This document shows positions 16,543-23,465 of a stretch of 23,465 bases of DNA, one piece after another. Position 1 is the first letter of the stretch. Each line of letters opens with the position of its first letter. The notes beneath the pieces were generated by a model. That model searched no databases. It was not told the origin of the DNA and was given only the letters and a program-made list of their open reading frames with translations. The stretch lies in NCBI GenBank assembly GCA_047921175.1, contig JBLRWQ010000049.1:1-23465 (forward strand), in the 5' to 3' direction. The stretch is from T1Sed10-7 sp047921175 (GTDB lineage Bacteria > Actinomycetota > Nitriliruptoria > Nitriliruptorales > Nitriliruptoraceae). The position numbers and the translations under genes were made by a program.

Positions 16543-16567
16543 GTCAAGGGCGAGGAGGGGGAGCCAC

Positions 16568-17269
16568 GTGGACATCCCACCGGGGGCCGACAGCGGCCCC
16601 GATGGTGCGCCTCGCACCGGGGCGGACCCGGCGCGGGCACGGCTCGATGCCGCGCTCGTCCACCGCTGGATCCGGCAGCTCGATCGCCGGCTGCACGCGT
16701 CCGAGGCGCACCTGACGGAGCTCGACGCCGCGATCGGGGACGCCGACCACGGGGCCAACATGACCCGGGGCATCCGGGCCGCGCTGACCCGGGTCGGCGA
16801 CGAGGCCGGCGCCAGCGCCGCGCAGCTCGTCGCGGCGGTCGGGCACACCTTCTCCCGCTCCGTGGGCGGTGCCAGCGGGCCGTTGTACGGGACCTGGTTC
16901 AGCGCCCTGGGGCGGACGCTGCCGGAGGACCACGACGCCGACCCCGAGGAGCTCGCGGCCGCCCTGGTGGCGGCGCTCGGCGCCGTCCAGCAGCTCGGCG
17001 CAGCGGAACCCGGGGACAAGACCATGGTCGACGCGCTCGGACCGGCTGCGCGGCGGGCGCTCGCCGCAGCCCGCGCCGGCGCGGACCTCGCCGGGACCCT
17101 GCGTCTGGCGGTCGGCGCGGCCGAGGACGGGGCGCTGGCCACCGTGCCGCTGCGCGCCCGTCGTGGCCGGGCCAGCTACCTCGGTGCGCGCAGCGAGGGC
17201 CACCAGGACCCCGGCGCGACCTCCGCCGCGATCGTCCTGGACGCGCTGCGCCAGGCAGCGGGAGCATGA
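16568..17269 (+). CDS. Second DhaL-like subunit
   Basis: A 233-residue DhaL paralogue with every recognisable site kept: LDAAIGDADHGANM with Asp53, Asp58 and Asp60 at the spacing of DhaL, VGGASGPLYGTWF, EPGDKTMVDAL and GRASYLGARSEGHQDPGA. It differs from the neighbouring DhaL by a 25-residue Pro/Gly/Asp-rich N-terminal extension and an Ala/Arg-rich middle. The GTG at 16568 follows a purine-rich GGAGGGGGAG. It is on the opposite strand to dhaKLM, with the IclR gene 49 bp downstream. It may be a second phosphate carrier for DhaK, a partner of a kinase for another substrate elsewhere, or part of a sensing unit; in E. coli, DhaL and DhaK also control the regulator DhaR. Fold is sure, role is open. 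Confidence 0.9.
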   Translation: MDIPPGADSGPDGAPRTGADPARARLDAALVHRWIRQLDRRLHASEAHLTELDAAIGDADHGANMTRGIRAALTRVGDEAGASAAQLVAAVGHTFSRSVGGASGPLYGTWFSALGRTLPEDHDADPEELAAALVAALGAVQQLGAAEPGDKTMVDALGPAARRALAAARAGADLAGTLRLAVGAAEDGALATVPLRARRGRASYLGARSEGHQDPGATSAAIVLDALRQAAGA

Positions 17270-17318
17270 GCGCCCGGGCGCCGGCGGCACCGGCTGCGGG
17301 TGGGGGGAGGTGGCCGTC

Positions 17319-18095
17319 GTGATCCAGTCCGTCGACCGGGCCGTCGCCATCCTGCTCGAGCTCCAGGGGGCACGCCGCCTGCGCCTGACCGAGCTGGCCG
17401 CGCGGCTGTCGCTGCCGAACTCCACCGTGCACGGCATCGTGGCGACCCTGGCCGCCCGTGGCCTCGTCGAGCAGGACGGCAGTGGCCGATACGCGCTCGG
17501 GCCCGGGGTGCTGCGGCTCAGCAACGTCTACCTCGACTCCAACGAGCTGCGGCTGCGGGCCCTGACCTGGACCGATGCCCTGGCCGAACGCACCGGCTGC
17601 GCGGTCCGGGTCGGGGTACCGCTGGACGGCGACATCGTGGTCATCCACCACGTGCTCCGGCCGGACGGCAGCCACCAGATGCGTGAGGTCGGGATCGATA
17701 TCCCCTCCCACGGCACCGCGCTGGGCAAGGCGGTGCTGGCCTTCGACCCGCGGCGCGAGGCGGACCTGCTGGACCGGCTGCCGCTACCGAAGCTGACGGG
17801 TCGGACCATCGTCGACCCGGACGTGCTCGCCGCACAGCTCGAGGAGATCCGCGAGGGGGGGCTGGCGGCCGCCGACGACGAGGCCATCCTCGGGGAGTCG
17901 GAGCTGGCCGCGCCGGTGTTCGACGCGGAGGAGCAGGTGATCGGCGCCGTCGGCGTGGTCATGGCCGGTCCCGAGGAGGCCGGGGACCGCGCGATCGGCG
18001 ACGAGGTCCGCCGCACCGCGGTGAGCATCTCCCGCGAGCTCGGTGCCATCGCCTGGCCACCGCGTGGCAGCCGGGAGCGGTACGGCTCGGCCTGA
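17319..18095 (+). CDS. IclR-family transcriptional regulator
   Basis: A 258-residue IclR-type regulator. The N-terminal winged helix-turn-helix spans about 2-65 (SVDRAVAILLELQ; LRLTELAARLSLPNSTVHGIV; GRYALGPGVLRLS). The effector-binding domain spans about 75-245, with the family block GIDIPSHGTALGKAVLA and ADDEAILGESELAAPVFD. The frame begins at a GTG at 17310, but the GTG at 17319 is better placed, 8 bases after GGAGG. It probably shares a transcript with the second dhaL gene and converges on hutI. Two regulons are plausible: the dha genes beside it, or the hut operon, since an IclR-type HutR is known for histidine use in Corynebacterium. The sequence does not decide. Confidence 0.93.
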   Translation: MIQSVDRAVAILLELQGARRLRLTELAARLSLPNSTVHGIVATLAARGLVEQDGSGRYALGPGVLRLSNVYLDSNELRLRALTWTDALAERTGCAVRVGVPLDGDIVVIHHVLRPDGSHQMREVGIDIPSHGTALGKAVLAFDPRREADLLDRLPLPKLTGRTIVDPDVLAAQLEEIREGGLAAADDEAILGESELAAPVFDAEEQVIGAVGVVMAGPEEAGDRAIGDEVRRTAVSISRELGAIAWPPRGSRERYGSA

Positions 18096-18119
18096 TCCGG
18101 CCGACCGACGGGATCGGGC
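18090..18119. terminator. Shared hairpin between converging iclR and hutI
   Basis: GCCTGATCC pairs with GGATCGGGC (9 bp including one G-T/U wobble) over a 12-base loop. It spans the iclR stop codon and the 28-bp gap to the hutI stop, so it could end both converging transcripts. No U-tract on either side. Confidence 0.4.
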
Positions 18120-18123
18120 GCGT

Positions 18124-19278
18124 TCAGCCGTGCAGCACCCGCGCCAGCGGCACCCCGGGCCGGTAGGCCAGGTGGACGTGGTCGGGGGCCTCGAGCAGCG
18201 TGAGATGGGCCGGTCCCCCGACACGGATCCGCCCGACGTCCGCACGCCGCAGGGCCGCGGCACCGCCGGCGGTGGCGCCCCACACCGCCTCGGCCGGGGT
18301 CAGCCCGCACTCGCGCACGGCCAGGGCGATCACGAACGGCATCGAGGTGGTGAAGGAGGATCCCGGGTTGGTGTCGGTCGCGAGCGCGACCGTGGCGCCC
18401 GCATCCCACAGCCGCCGACCGTCGGCGTAGCGACTGCGGGTCGAGAACTCCGCCCCCGGCACCAGGGTCGCGACGGTGCCGCTGTCGGCCAGGGCGGTGA
18501 CGTCGCCGGCGTCGAGGTGGGTGCAGTGGTCGGCGGACGCGGCCCCGAGATCGCAGGCGAGCGCGACGCCCGGCCCCGGGCCCAGCTGGTTGGCGTGGAC
18601 CCGCAGCCCGAGCCCCCGGGCACGACCGGCCAGCAGGATCGTCCGCGCCACCTCGCCGTCGAAGGCCCCCTCCTCGACGAACACGTCGATCCAGCGGGCC
18701 AGCGGAGCGCAGGCGTCCAGCATCGGACCGGTCACGAGCTCGACGTAGCCGGCGGGGTCGTCGGCGTACTCCGCGGGGACGACGTGGGCCCCGAGGAAGG
18801 TGGTCTCCTCGGTGACCTCCCGGGCCAACCGCAGCGAACGGACCTCGTCGGCCACCGTCAGGCCGTACCCCGACTTGACCTCCAGGGTGGTCGTCCCCTG
18901 CGCACGGGCCTCGGCGACCAGCCGGCGGAGCCCGGCGCGCAGCTCGTCGTCGGTCGCCGCCCGCGTGGAGGTGACGGTGGTGCGGATCCCGCCGGTGGCG
19001 TAGGGCCGGCCGGCCATGCGGGCGGCGAACTCCGCGCTGCGGTGCCCGGCGAAGACCGGGTGGGTGTGGCTGTCGACGAACCCGGGCAGCACGCAGCGGC
19101 CGTCGAGGTCCACGCGCTCGTCGGTCGCCGGGGCCCGGCCGGCGGCGCCGAGCCACGCGATGCGCGCGTCGTCGACGACGACCGCGGCATCCTCGAGCCG
19201 CCCCAGGACGGAGCCGTCGCCGCTGGCCGGGTCGCAGGTGACGAGCTCACCGATGCGGTCGTAGACGACGCTGGTCAT
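18124..19278 (-). CDS. hutI: Imidazolonepropionase
   Basis: A 384-residue amidohydrolase-superfamily enzyme that hydrolyses 4-imidazolone-5-propionate to N-formimino-L-glutamate, the third step of histidine breakdown. Metal-site motifs are VDSHTHPVFAGHR (His71, His73), RVHANQLG (His228), SADHCTHLD (His251) and ATDTNPGSS (Asp302). The block TLEVKSGYGL is typical of HutI. The ATG at 19278 overlaps the hutF stop as ATGA, with GAGGAGG 7 bases ahead, so translation is coupled to hutF. Last gene of the hut operon, ending 28 bp from the convergent IclR gene. Length is somewhat short of the usual 400 or so, with no motif missing. Confidence 0.96.
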   Translation of the reverse strand: MTSVVYDRIGELVTCDPASGDGSVLGRLEDAAVVVDDARIAWLGAAGRAPATDERVDLDGRCVLPGFVDSHTHPVFAGHRSAEFAARMAGRPYATGGIRTTVTSTRAATDDELRAGLRRLVAEARAQGTTTLEVKSGYGLTVADEVRSLRLAREVTEETTFLGAHVVPAEYADDPAGYVELVTGPMLDACAPLARWIDVFVEEGAFDGEVARTILLAGRARGLGLRVHANQLGPGPGVALACDLGAASADHCTHLDAGDVTALADSGTVATLVPGAEFSTRSRYADGRRLWDAGATVALATDTNPGSSFTTSMPFVIALAVRECGLTPAEAVWGATAGGAAALRRADVGRIRVGGPAHLTLLEAPDHVHLAYRPGVPLARVLHG

Positions 19279-20681
19279 GGCGCGGCCTCCTCCGTCACGC
19301 CGTCGATCGCCCGGGCCAGCAGGGCCGCGACGTCGCCCAGCACATGGTCCCGGTCCCGCACGATCCGTCGCCCACCCACCACGACGTCGGTCACGTCCGC
19401 GGCGCTCGCGGCGAACACCGCGGTGGCGGCGGCGTCGGCGGCCGGCGCCCCGACGGTGCGCACCGAGGTCAGGTCGACGGCGACGAGGTCGGCGCGGGCT
19501 CCGACCTCCAGCCGGCCGGCGTCGCTCCAGCCGAGGCGGCGGTGCCCGTCGACGCTCGCCGCGTCCAGCAGCCGCGTCAGGGGCAGCACACCGCGTTCGA
19601 GGTGGACGAGCCGCTGGTCGAGCTCGAGCGAGCGCGCCTCCTCGAGGAGGTCGATGCGGGCGTGACCGTCCGTCCCGAGCGCGAGCGGCACCCCGGCGGC
19701 CTCGAGCGCGCGGGCCGGACCGATCCCGTCCCCGAGGTCGCGCTCGGTCGTCGGGCACAGGCAGACGCCGGCCCCGGCCGCGGCCAGCAGCGCGATGTCG
19801 TCGGGGGTGACGTGGGTGGCGTGGATCGCGGTGGTCCGCGGCCCGAACGCCCCCCGGTCATGCAACAGCCGCGTCGGCGTGCACCCGTACGCCGCCCGGC
19901 AGGCGGCGTTCTCGGCCGGCTGCTCGGAGACGTGCACGTGCAGGGGGGCGGCGTGCCGCTCAGCCCAGGTCGCCACGGTGGGGATGGCCCGGGCCGGGAC
20001 GGCCCGCACCGAGTGGATCGCGGCACCGACCGCGATGTCGTCGGCCCCGGCATGGCGGGTCGCCAGGGCCTCGGCACGGGCGGCCCAGGCCTGCACATCG
20101 CGATCGCCGAAGCGACGCTGGGCCACCGTCAGGGGCTGGCCGATCCCGCCGGCGAGGTAGCACGCGTCGAGCAGGGTGAGCCGGATCCCGGCCTCACGGG
20201 CCGCGGCGACCAGCGCCTCGCCCATCGCGTTCGGATCGGCGTAGGGCGTGCCATCGGGCGCGTGGTGGACGTAGTGGAACTCCCCCACGGCGGTGATCCC
20301 GGCCAGGACCATCTCGGCGAAGGTCGCCCGAGCGAGCGCGTGGAGTCGCTCGGGATCGAGTCGGGCCGCCACCGCGTACATCCGCTCGCGCCAGGTCCAG
20401 AAGGTGCCGCCGCCCGTGTGGGTCCGGCCCCGCAGCGCGCGGTGGAAGGCATGGCTGTGCGCGTTGGCCAGGCCGGGAAGCACCAGGCCGGGCAGGTGCT
20501 CGACGCTCGCGGCGGTCGGTGCCGGCGCACCCGGCTCCTCCCCCGTCGCCCGGCGCGTGCCCGGCCGGCCCTCCCGCACGGCGATGATCCTTCCGTCCGC
20601 CACCTCGATGTCGACCCCCGCGACGACCCGCCCGCCGGGCAGCCAGGCGAGCTCGCAGCGGTAGACGCGCGGCCGGGTCAC
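19275..20681 (-). CDS. hutF: Formimidoylglutamate deiminase
   Basis: A 468-residue amidohydrolase-superfamily enzyme that converts N-formimino-L-glutamate to N-formyl-L-glutamate and ammonia. Metal and active-site segments are ANAHSHAFHRALRG (His75, His77), PLHVHVSEQPAEN (His248/His250), AIHATHVTPDD (His287/His290) and LGTDGHARIDLLEEAR (Asp338). The family hallmarks FWTWRERMYAVAARLDPE and CLCPTTERDLGDGIG separate it from other amidohydrolases. The GTG at 20681 overlaps the stop of the preceding gene as GTGA. A small Pro/Ala insertion lies near 48-60. Its presence means this organism uses the two-step route, which needs an N-formylglutamate deformylase. Confidence 0.95.
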   Translation of the reverse strand: MTRPRVYRCELAWLPGGRVVAGVDIEVADGRIIAVREGRPGTRRATGEEPGAPAPTAASVEHLPGLVLPGLANAHSHAFHRALRGRTHTGGGTFWTWRERMYAVAARLDPERLHALARATFAEMVLAGITAVGEFHYVHHAPDGTPYADPNAMGEALVAAAREAGIRLTLLDACYLAGGIGQPLTVAQRRFGDRDVQAWAARAEALATRHAGADDIAVGAAIHSVRAVPARAIPTVATWAERHAAPLHVHVSEQPAENAACRAAYGCTPTRLLHDRGAFGPRTTAIHATHVTPDDIALLAAAGAGVCLCPTTERDLGDGIGPARALEAAGVPLALGTDGHARIDLLEEARSLELDQRLVHLERGVLPLTRLLDAASVDGHRRLGWSDAGRLEVGARADLVAVDLTSVRTVGAPAADAAATAVFAASAADVTDVVVGGRRIVRDRDHVLGDVAALLARAIDGVTEEAAP

Positions 20682-21934
20682 CGGACCGGCGCCGCAGCGG
20701 ACCCGGGCCAGCCCACCAGGTCCTCGAGCACCGCGGCCAGGGCCGCGACGCCGGCGAGGCAGTCGGCCTGCTCGGCCTGCTCCTCCGGTGCATGGGAGAC
20801 CCCGGTGGGGTTGCGCACGAACACCATCGCGGTCGGGATCCCGGCGAGCGACAGCACCCCGGCATCGTGCCCGGCGCCGGTCGCCAGCACCGGGACGGGG
20901 GTGTCGCGTCCGGCCCGTGCCGTGCCGAGCCGCGCGACGACCCGGGCCCGCAGCCGCGCGTCGAGCTCCACCCGTGGGGTCCAGGACTCCTCCGTCGGGC
21001 CGGTCCCGGCCACCTCGGCGACGGCCGCAACGATCGCCCGCACCGTGGCCTCGTCGTCGGCACGGGCGTCCAGCCAGGTCGTGACCCGGTGGGCGATGGC
21101 GTTGACCGTGTTCGGCTCGATGCGCACCCGCGCGACGGTGGCGACCCCGCCGCAGCGGCGGGCCGCGGCGTCGGCTTCGAGCACGACGCCGGCGTGCCGC
21201 AGCACGGGGTCGTCGCGGTCCGCCATCCGGGTCGTGCCCGCGTGGTCCGGCCGACCCTGGATGTCGAAGCGCCAACGGCCGTGGGGGCGGATCCCGGCGC
21301 CGACCGCGACGGGCGCGCCGACGTCGACTTGGCCACGCCCCTGCTCGACGTGCAGTTCGACGTACCGGCCGATCGTGCGGACCACCTCGACGTCCGGGCC
21401 GAAACCGGCCGGGTCGCGCCCCGAGCGGCGCAGCGCCTCCGCCAGCGTCACCCCGTCGTCGTCGCGCAGGCCGAGCGCCCGGTCACGGTCCAGCTGCCCG
21501 GTCAGCACCCGCGAGCCGGTGCAGGCCACCCCGAAGCGGGCCCCCTCCTCGTCCGCGAAGGCCACCACCGCCACCGGGCGGGTCGGCGTCACGCCCCGGG
21601 CACGCAGCGCGTCCACGGCCAGCAGCGCCGAGACCACCCCGAGCGGCCCGTCGAACGCCCCGCCACGACGCACGGCATCGAGGTGGCTGCCGGTCGCGAC
21701 CGCGCCGCCTGCGTCCGGGTCCCCCCACCAGGCCCACAGGTTGCCGGCCCGGTCCTCGTGGACGTCGAGATGGCGGGCGCGGGCCTCGGCGGCGAACCAG
21801 GCCCGCAGCTCCGCCTCGACCGGGGTGTAGGCCAGCCGCTCGTAGCCGCCGCTCGCCGGGTCCCGTCCGATCGGCGCGAGCGCCGCCCACAGCGACCGGA
21901 AGGCGGCCTCGGGGTCGCGTCCCGCGTGCGTCAC
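20678..21934 (-). CDS. M20-family amidohydrolase (allantoate amidohydrolase/carbamoylase type)
   Basis: A 418-residue dinuclear metallo-amidohydrolase of the hydantoinase/carbamoylase branch (AllC, N-carbamoyl-L-amino-acid hydrolase). The metal ligands can be read: His84 and Asp95 (TGSHLDAVRRGGAFDGPLG), Glu129/Glu130 (FADEEGARFG), His195 (YVELHVEQG) and His381 (GVSHAPEEQA). The dimer-domain segment QGRPDHAGTT and the RIEPNTVNAI block are present. Local differences are HLDAV where HxDTV is common and TTRM where TTPM is common. It overlaps hutU and hutF by 4 bp on each side, so it is co-translated with histidine catabolism. No allantoin genes are near. It occupies the slot where an N-formylglutamate deformylase is needed; that role is inferred, and annotation as allantoate amidohydrolase may be misleading. 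Confidence 0.9.
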   Translation of the reverse strand: MTHAGRDPEAAFRSLWAALAPIGRDPASGGYERLAYTPVEAELRAWFAAEARARHLDVHEDRAGNLWAWWGDPDAGGAVATGSHLDAVRRGGAFDGPLGVVSALLAVDALRARGVTPTRPVAVVAFADEEGARFGVACTGSRVLTGQLDRDRALGLRDDDGVTLAEALRRSGRDPAGFGPDVEVVRTIGRYVELHVEQGRGQVDVGAPVAVGAGIRPHGRWRFDIQGRPDHAGTTRMADRDDPVLRHAGVVLEADAAARRCGGVATVARVRIEPNTVNAIAHRVTTWLDARADDEATVRAIVAAVAEVAGTGPTEESWTPRVELDARLRARVVARLGTARAGRDTPVPVLATGAGHDAGVLSLAGIPTAMVFVRNPTGVSHAPEEQAEQADCLAGVAALAAVLEDLVGWPGSAAAPVR

Positions 21935-23465
21935 GACGTGGTCTCCCGCATCGGCACGCGGATCCCGCGCTCGGTGGCGACGGCGACCGCCCGGTCCTCA
22001 CCGGCGTCGACGTGGCGCAGCACCCCGGTCGCGGGGTCGTTGGTCAGCACCCGGGTCAGCTTCTCGGCGGCGAGCGCCGTGCCGTCGGCGACCGAGACCT
22101 GCCCGGCGTGGATCGAGCGCCCCATGCCGACCCCGCCGCCGTGGTGGATCGAGACCCACGACGCGCCGGAGGCGACGTTCACCATCGCGTTGAGCAGCGG
22201 CCAGTCCGCGATCGCGTCGGAGCCGTCGAGCATCGACTCGGTCTCGCGGTACGGCGAGGCCACGGAGCCCGCATCGAGGTGGTCGCGCCCGATCACGATC
22301 GGGGCCGCCACCTCGCCGCGGGCGACCAGGTCGTTGAAGGCCAGCCCGGCCCGGTGCCGCTCGCCGTAGCCGAGCCAGCAGATCCGGGCCGGCAGCCCCT
22401 GGAAGGCGACCCGCTCCCCCGCGAGCCGGATCCAGCGGGCGAGGTGGTCGTCGTCACCGAACAGCTCGAGGATGGCCCGGTCGGTCCGGGCGATGTCGGC
22501 GGGATCCCCCGACAGGGCGGCCCACCGGAACGGACCCTTGCCGGCGCAGAACAGCGGCCGGATGTAGGCCGGGACGAACCCGGGGTAGGCGAAGGCCCGC
22601 CCGTAGCCGCCGAGCTCGGCCTCGCCGCGCAGCGAGTTGCCGTAGTCGAACACCTCGGCGCCCGCGTCGAGGAAACCGACCATGGCCTCGACGTGGGTGG
22701 CCATGGAGGCCCGCGCCCGCTCGGTGCAGCCGGCGGGGTCACGCTCCCGCTCGCCCGGCCAGTCGTCGAACGCGACCCCGAGCGGCAGGTAGGCCAGCGG
22801 GTCGTGCGCGGAGGTCTGGTCGGTGACGATGTCCACCTCGACCCCACGGCGCAGCAGCTCCGGCACGACCTCGGCGGCGTTGCCGAGCACCCCGACGGAC
22901 AACGCCCGGCGCTCCCGGCGGGCCGCCTCGACCCGACGGAGCGCGTCGTCGAGGTCATCGGCGGCGACGTCGAGGTAGCGGGTCTCCAGCCGCCGCCGGA
23001 TGCGGGACGGGTCGCACTCGACCACCAGCGCGACCCCGCCGTGCATCGTGACCGCGAGCGGCTGCGCGCCGCCCATGCCCCCGAGCCCTGCGGTGACGGT
23101 CAGCGTGCCCGCGAGCGTGCCACCGAAGCGCTGCTCGGCCACCGCCCCGAAGGTCTCGTAGGTGCCCTGCAGGATCCCCTGGGTGCCGATGTAGATCCAG
23201 GAGCCCGCGGTCATCTGGCCGTACATGGTCAGCCCGAGGGCATCGAGGCGGCGGAACTCCTCCCAGGTGGCCCAGTCCGGCACCAGGTTGCTGTTGGCGA
23301 TGAGCACCCGCGGCGCCCACTCGTGGGTGGTCAGCACCCCGACGGGCCGGCCGGACTGCACCAGCAGCGTCTCGTCGTGGCGCAGGTCGGTCAGTGTGCG
23401 CACGATCGCGTCGAAGCTGGCCCAGTCCCGGGCGGCCTTGCCGGTGCCGCCGTAGACGACCAGCG
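21931..23465 (-). CDS. hutU: Urocanate hydratase, 5' end beyond the window
   Basis: The last 510 residues of urocanase (usual length about 550); the start and some 40 residues lie past the right edge. The enzyme uses tightly bound NAD+ to convert urocanate to 4-imidazolone-5-propionate. Visible blocks include LVVYGGTGKAARDW at the edge, RVLIANSNLVPDWATWEEF, YIGTQGILQGTYETF, TAGLGGMGGAQPLAVTMHGG, the dinucleotide-site region VGVLGNAAEVVPELLRRG, WLGYGERHRAGLAFN and HHGGGVGMGRSIHAGQVSV. A GTG at 23403 is internal, not the start. First visible gene of the hut operon; it overlaps the M20 gene by GTGA. The promoter, and possibly hutH, are outside. Confidence 0.97.
   Translation of the reverse strand, partial: LVVYGGTGKAARDWASFDAIVRTLTDLRHDETLLVQSGRPVGVLTTHEWAPRVLIANSNLVPDWATWEEFRRLDALGLTMYGQMTAGSWIYIGTQGILQGTYETFGAVAEQRFGGTLAGTLTVTAGLGGMGGAQPLAVTMHGGVALVVECDPSRIRRRLETRYLDVAADDLDDALRRVEAARRERRALSVGVLGNAAEVVPELLRRGVEVDIVTDQTSAHDPLAYLPLGVAFDDWPGERERDPAGCTERARASMATHVEAMVGFLDAGAEVFDYGNSLRGEAELGGYGRAFAYPGFVPAYIRPLFCAGKGPFRWAALSGDPADIARTDRAILELFGDDDHLARWIRLAGERVAFQGLPARICWLGYGERHRAGLAFNDLVARGEVAAPIVIGRDHLDAGSVASPYRETESMLDGSDAIADWPLLNAMVNVASGASWVSIHHGGGVGMGRSIHAGQVSVADGTALAAEKLTRVLTNDPATGVLRHVDAGEDRAVAVATERGIRVPMRETTS

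Noticed and set aside
16314..18123. Plus-strand dhaL2-iclR pair as a horizontally acquired insert
   Set aside because: GC content and codon use look like the neighbours by eye, there are no flanking repeats, tRNA or integrase, and both genes fit the local theme.
19344..21830. Long plus-strand open frame (828 codons) opposite hutF and the M20 gene
   Set aside because: Shadow frame; it crosses two real, motif-rich genes and has no domain of its own.

Overview
The window is very GC-rich, gene-dense bacterial chromosome with many GTG starts and 4-bp stop/start overlaps. Gene content and order point to a rod-shaped, deep-branching actinobacterium. A Nitriliruptoria/Euzebyales-like lineage is a guess from overall resemblance, not something the sequence proves. 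No mobile element, CRISPR array, tRNA or rRNA was seen. The longest gap between genes is about 254 bp (16314-16567), so no long empty stretch exists. All genes are on the minus strand except two near 16.6-18.1 kb.

Region 1 (1-10.4 kb), read along the minus strand from 10385 downwards: ndk, a short radC, then the cell-elongation operon mreB-mreC-mreD-mrdA(PBP2)-rodA, then a B12-binding/radical SAM gene (TIGR03960 type), its small partner (TIGR03936 type), and the first 61 codons of an RNase E/G gene that runs off the left edge. MreBCD organise, and RodA/PBP2 carry out, lateral-wall peptidoglycan synthesis.

Region 2 (10.4-18.1 kb): folC, then a dihydroxyacetone (DHA) kinase locus. dhaK and dhaL are almost contiguous. 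They are followed, after a 173-bp gap with a perfect palindrome, by an 846-residue DhaM-HPr-Enzyme I fusion that appears to hold a whole PEP-to-DhaL phosphorelay in one chain. Divergent from dhaK, on the plus strand, lie a second complete DhaL-like gene and an IclR-family regulator.

Region 3 (18.1-23.5 kb), convergent with the IclR gene: a tightly overlapping histidine-utilisation operon hutU-(M20 amidohydrolase)-hutF-hutI. hutU runs off the right edge. hutF implies the route through N-formylglutamate, but no classical hutG deformylase is seen; an M20/allantoate-amidohydrolase-like enzyme sits between hutU and hutF instead. hutH is not in the window.

Most worth following up: the M20 enzyme as a possible replacement N-formylglutamate deformylase; the all-in-one DhaM-HPr-EI protein with a second DhaL; an actinobacterial DnaA box framed by 21-bp-spaced direct repeats between ndk and radC; and an 11-bp inverted repeat covering the mrdA ribosome-binding site. 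Assignments rest on motif recognition; no database search was run.
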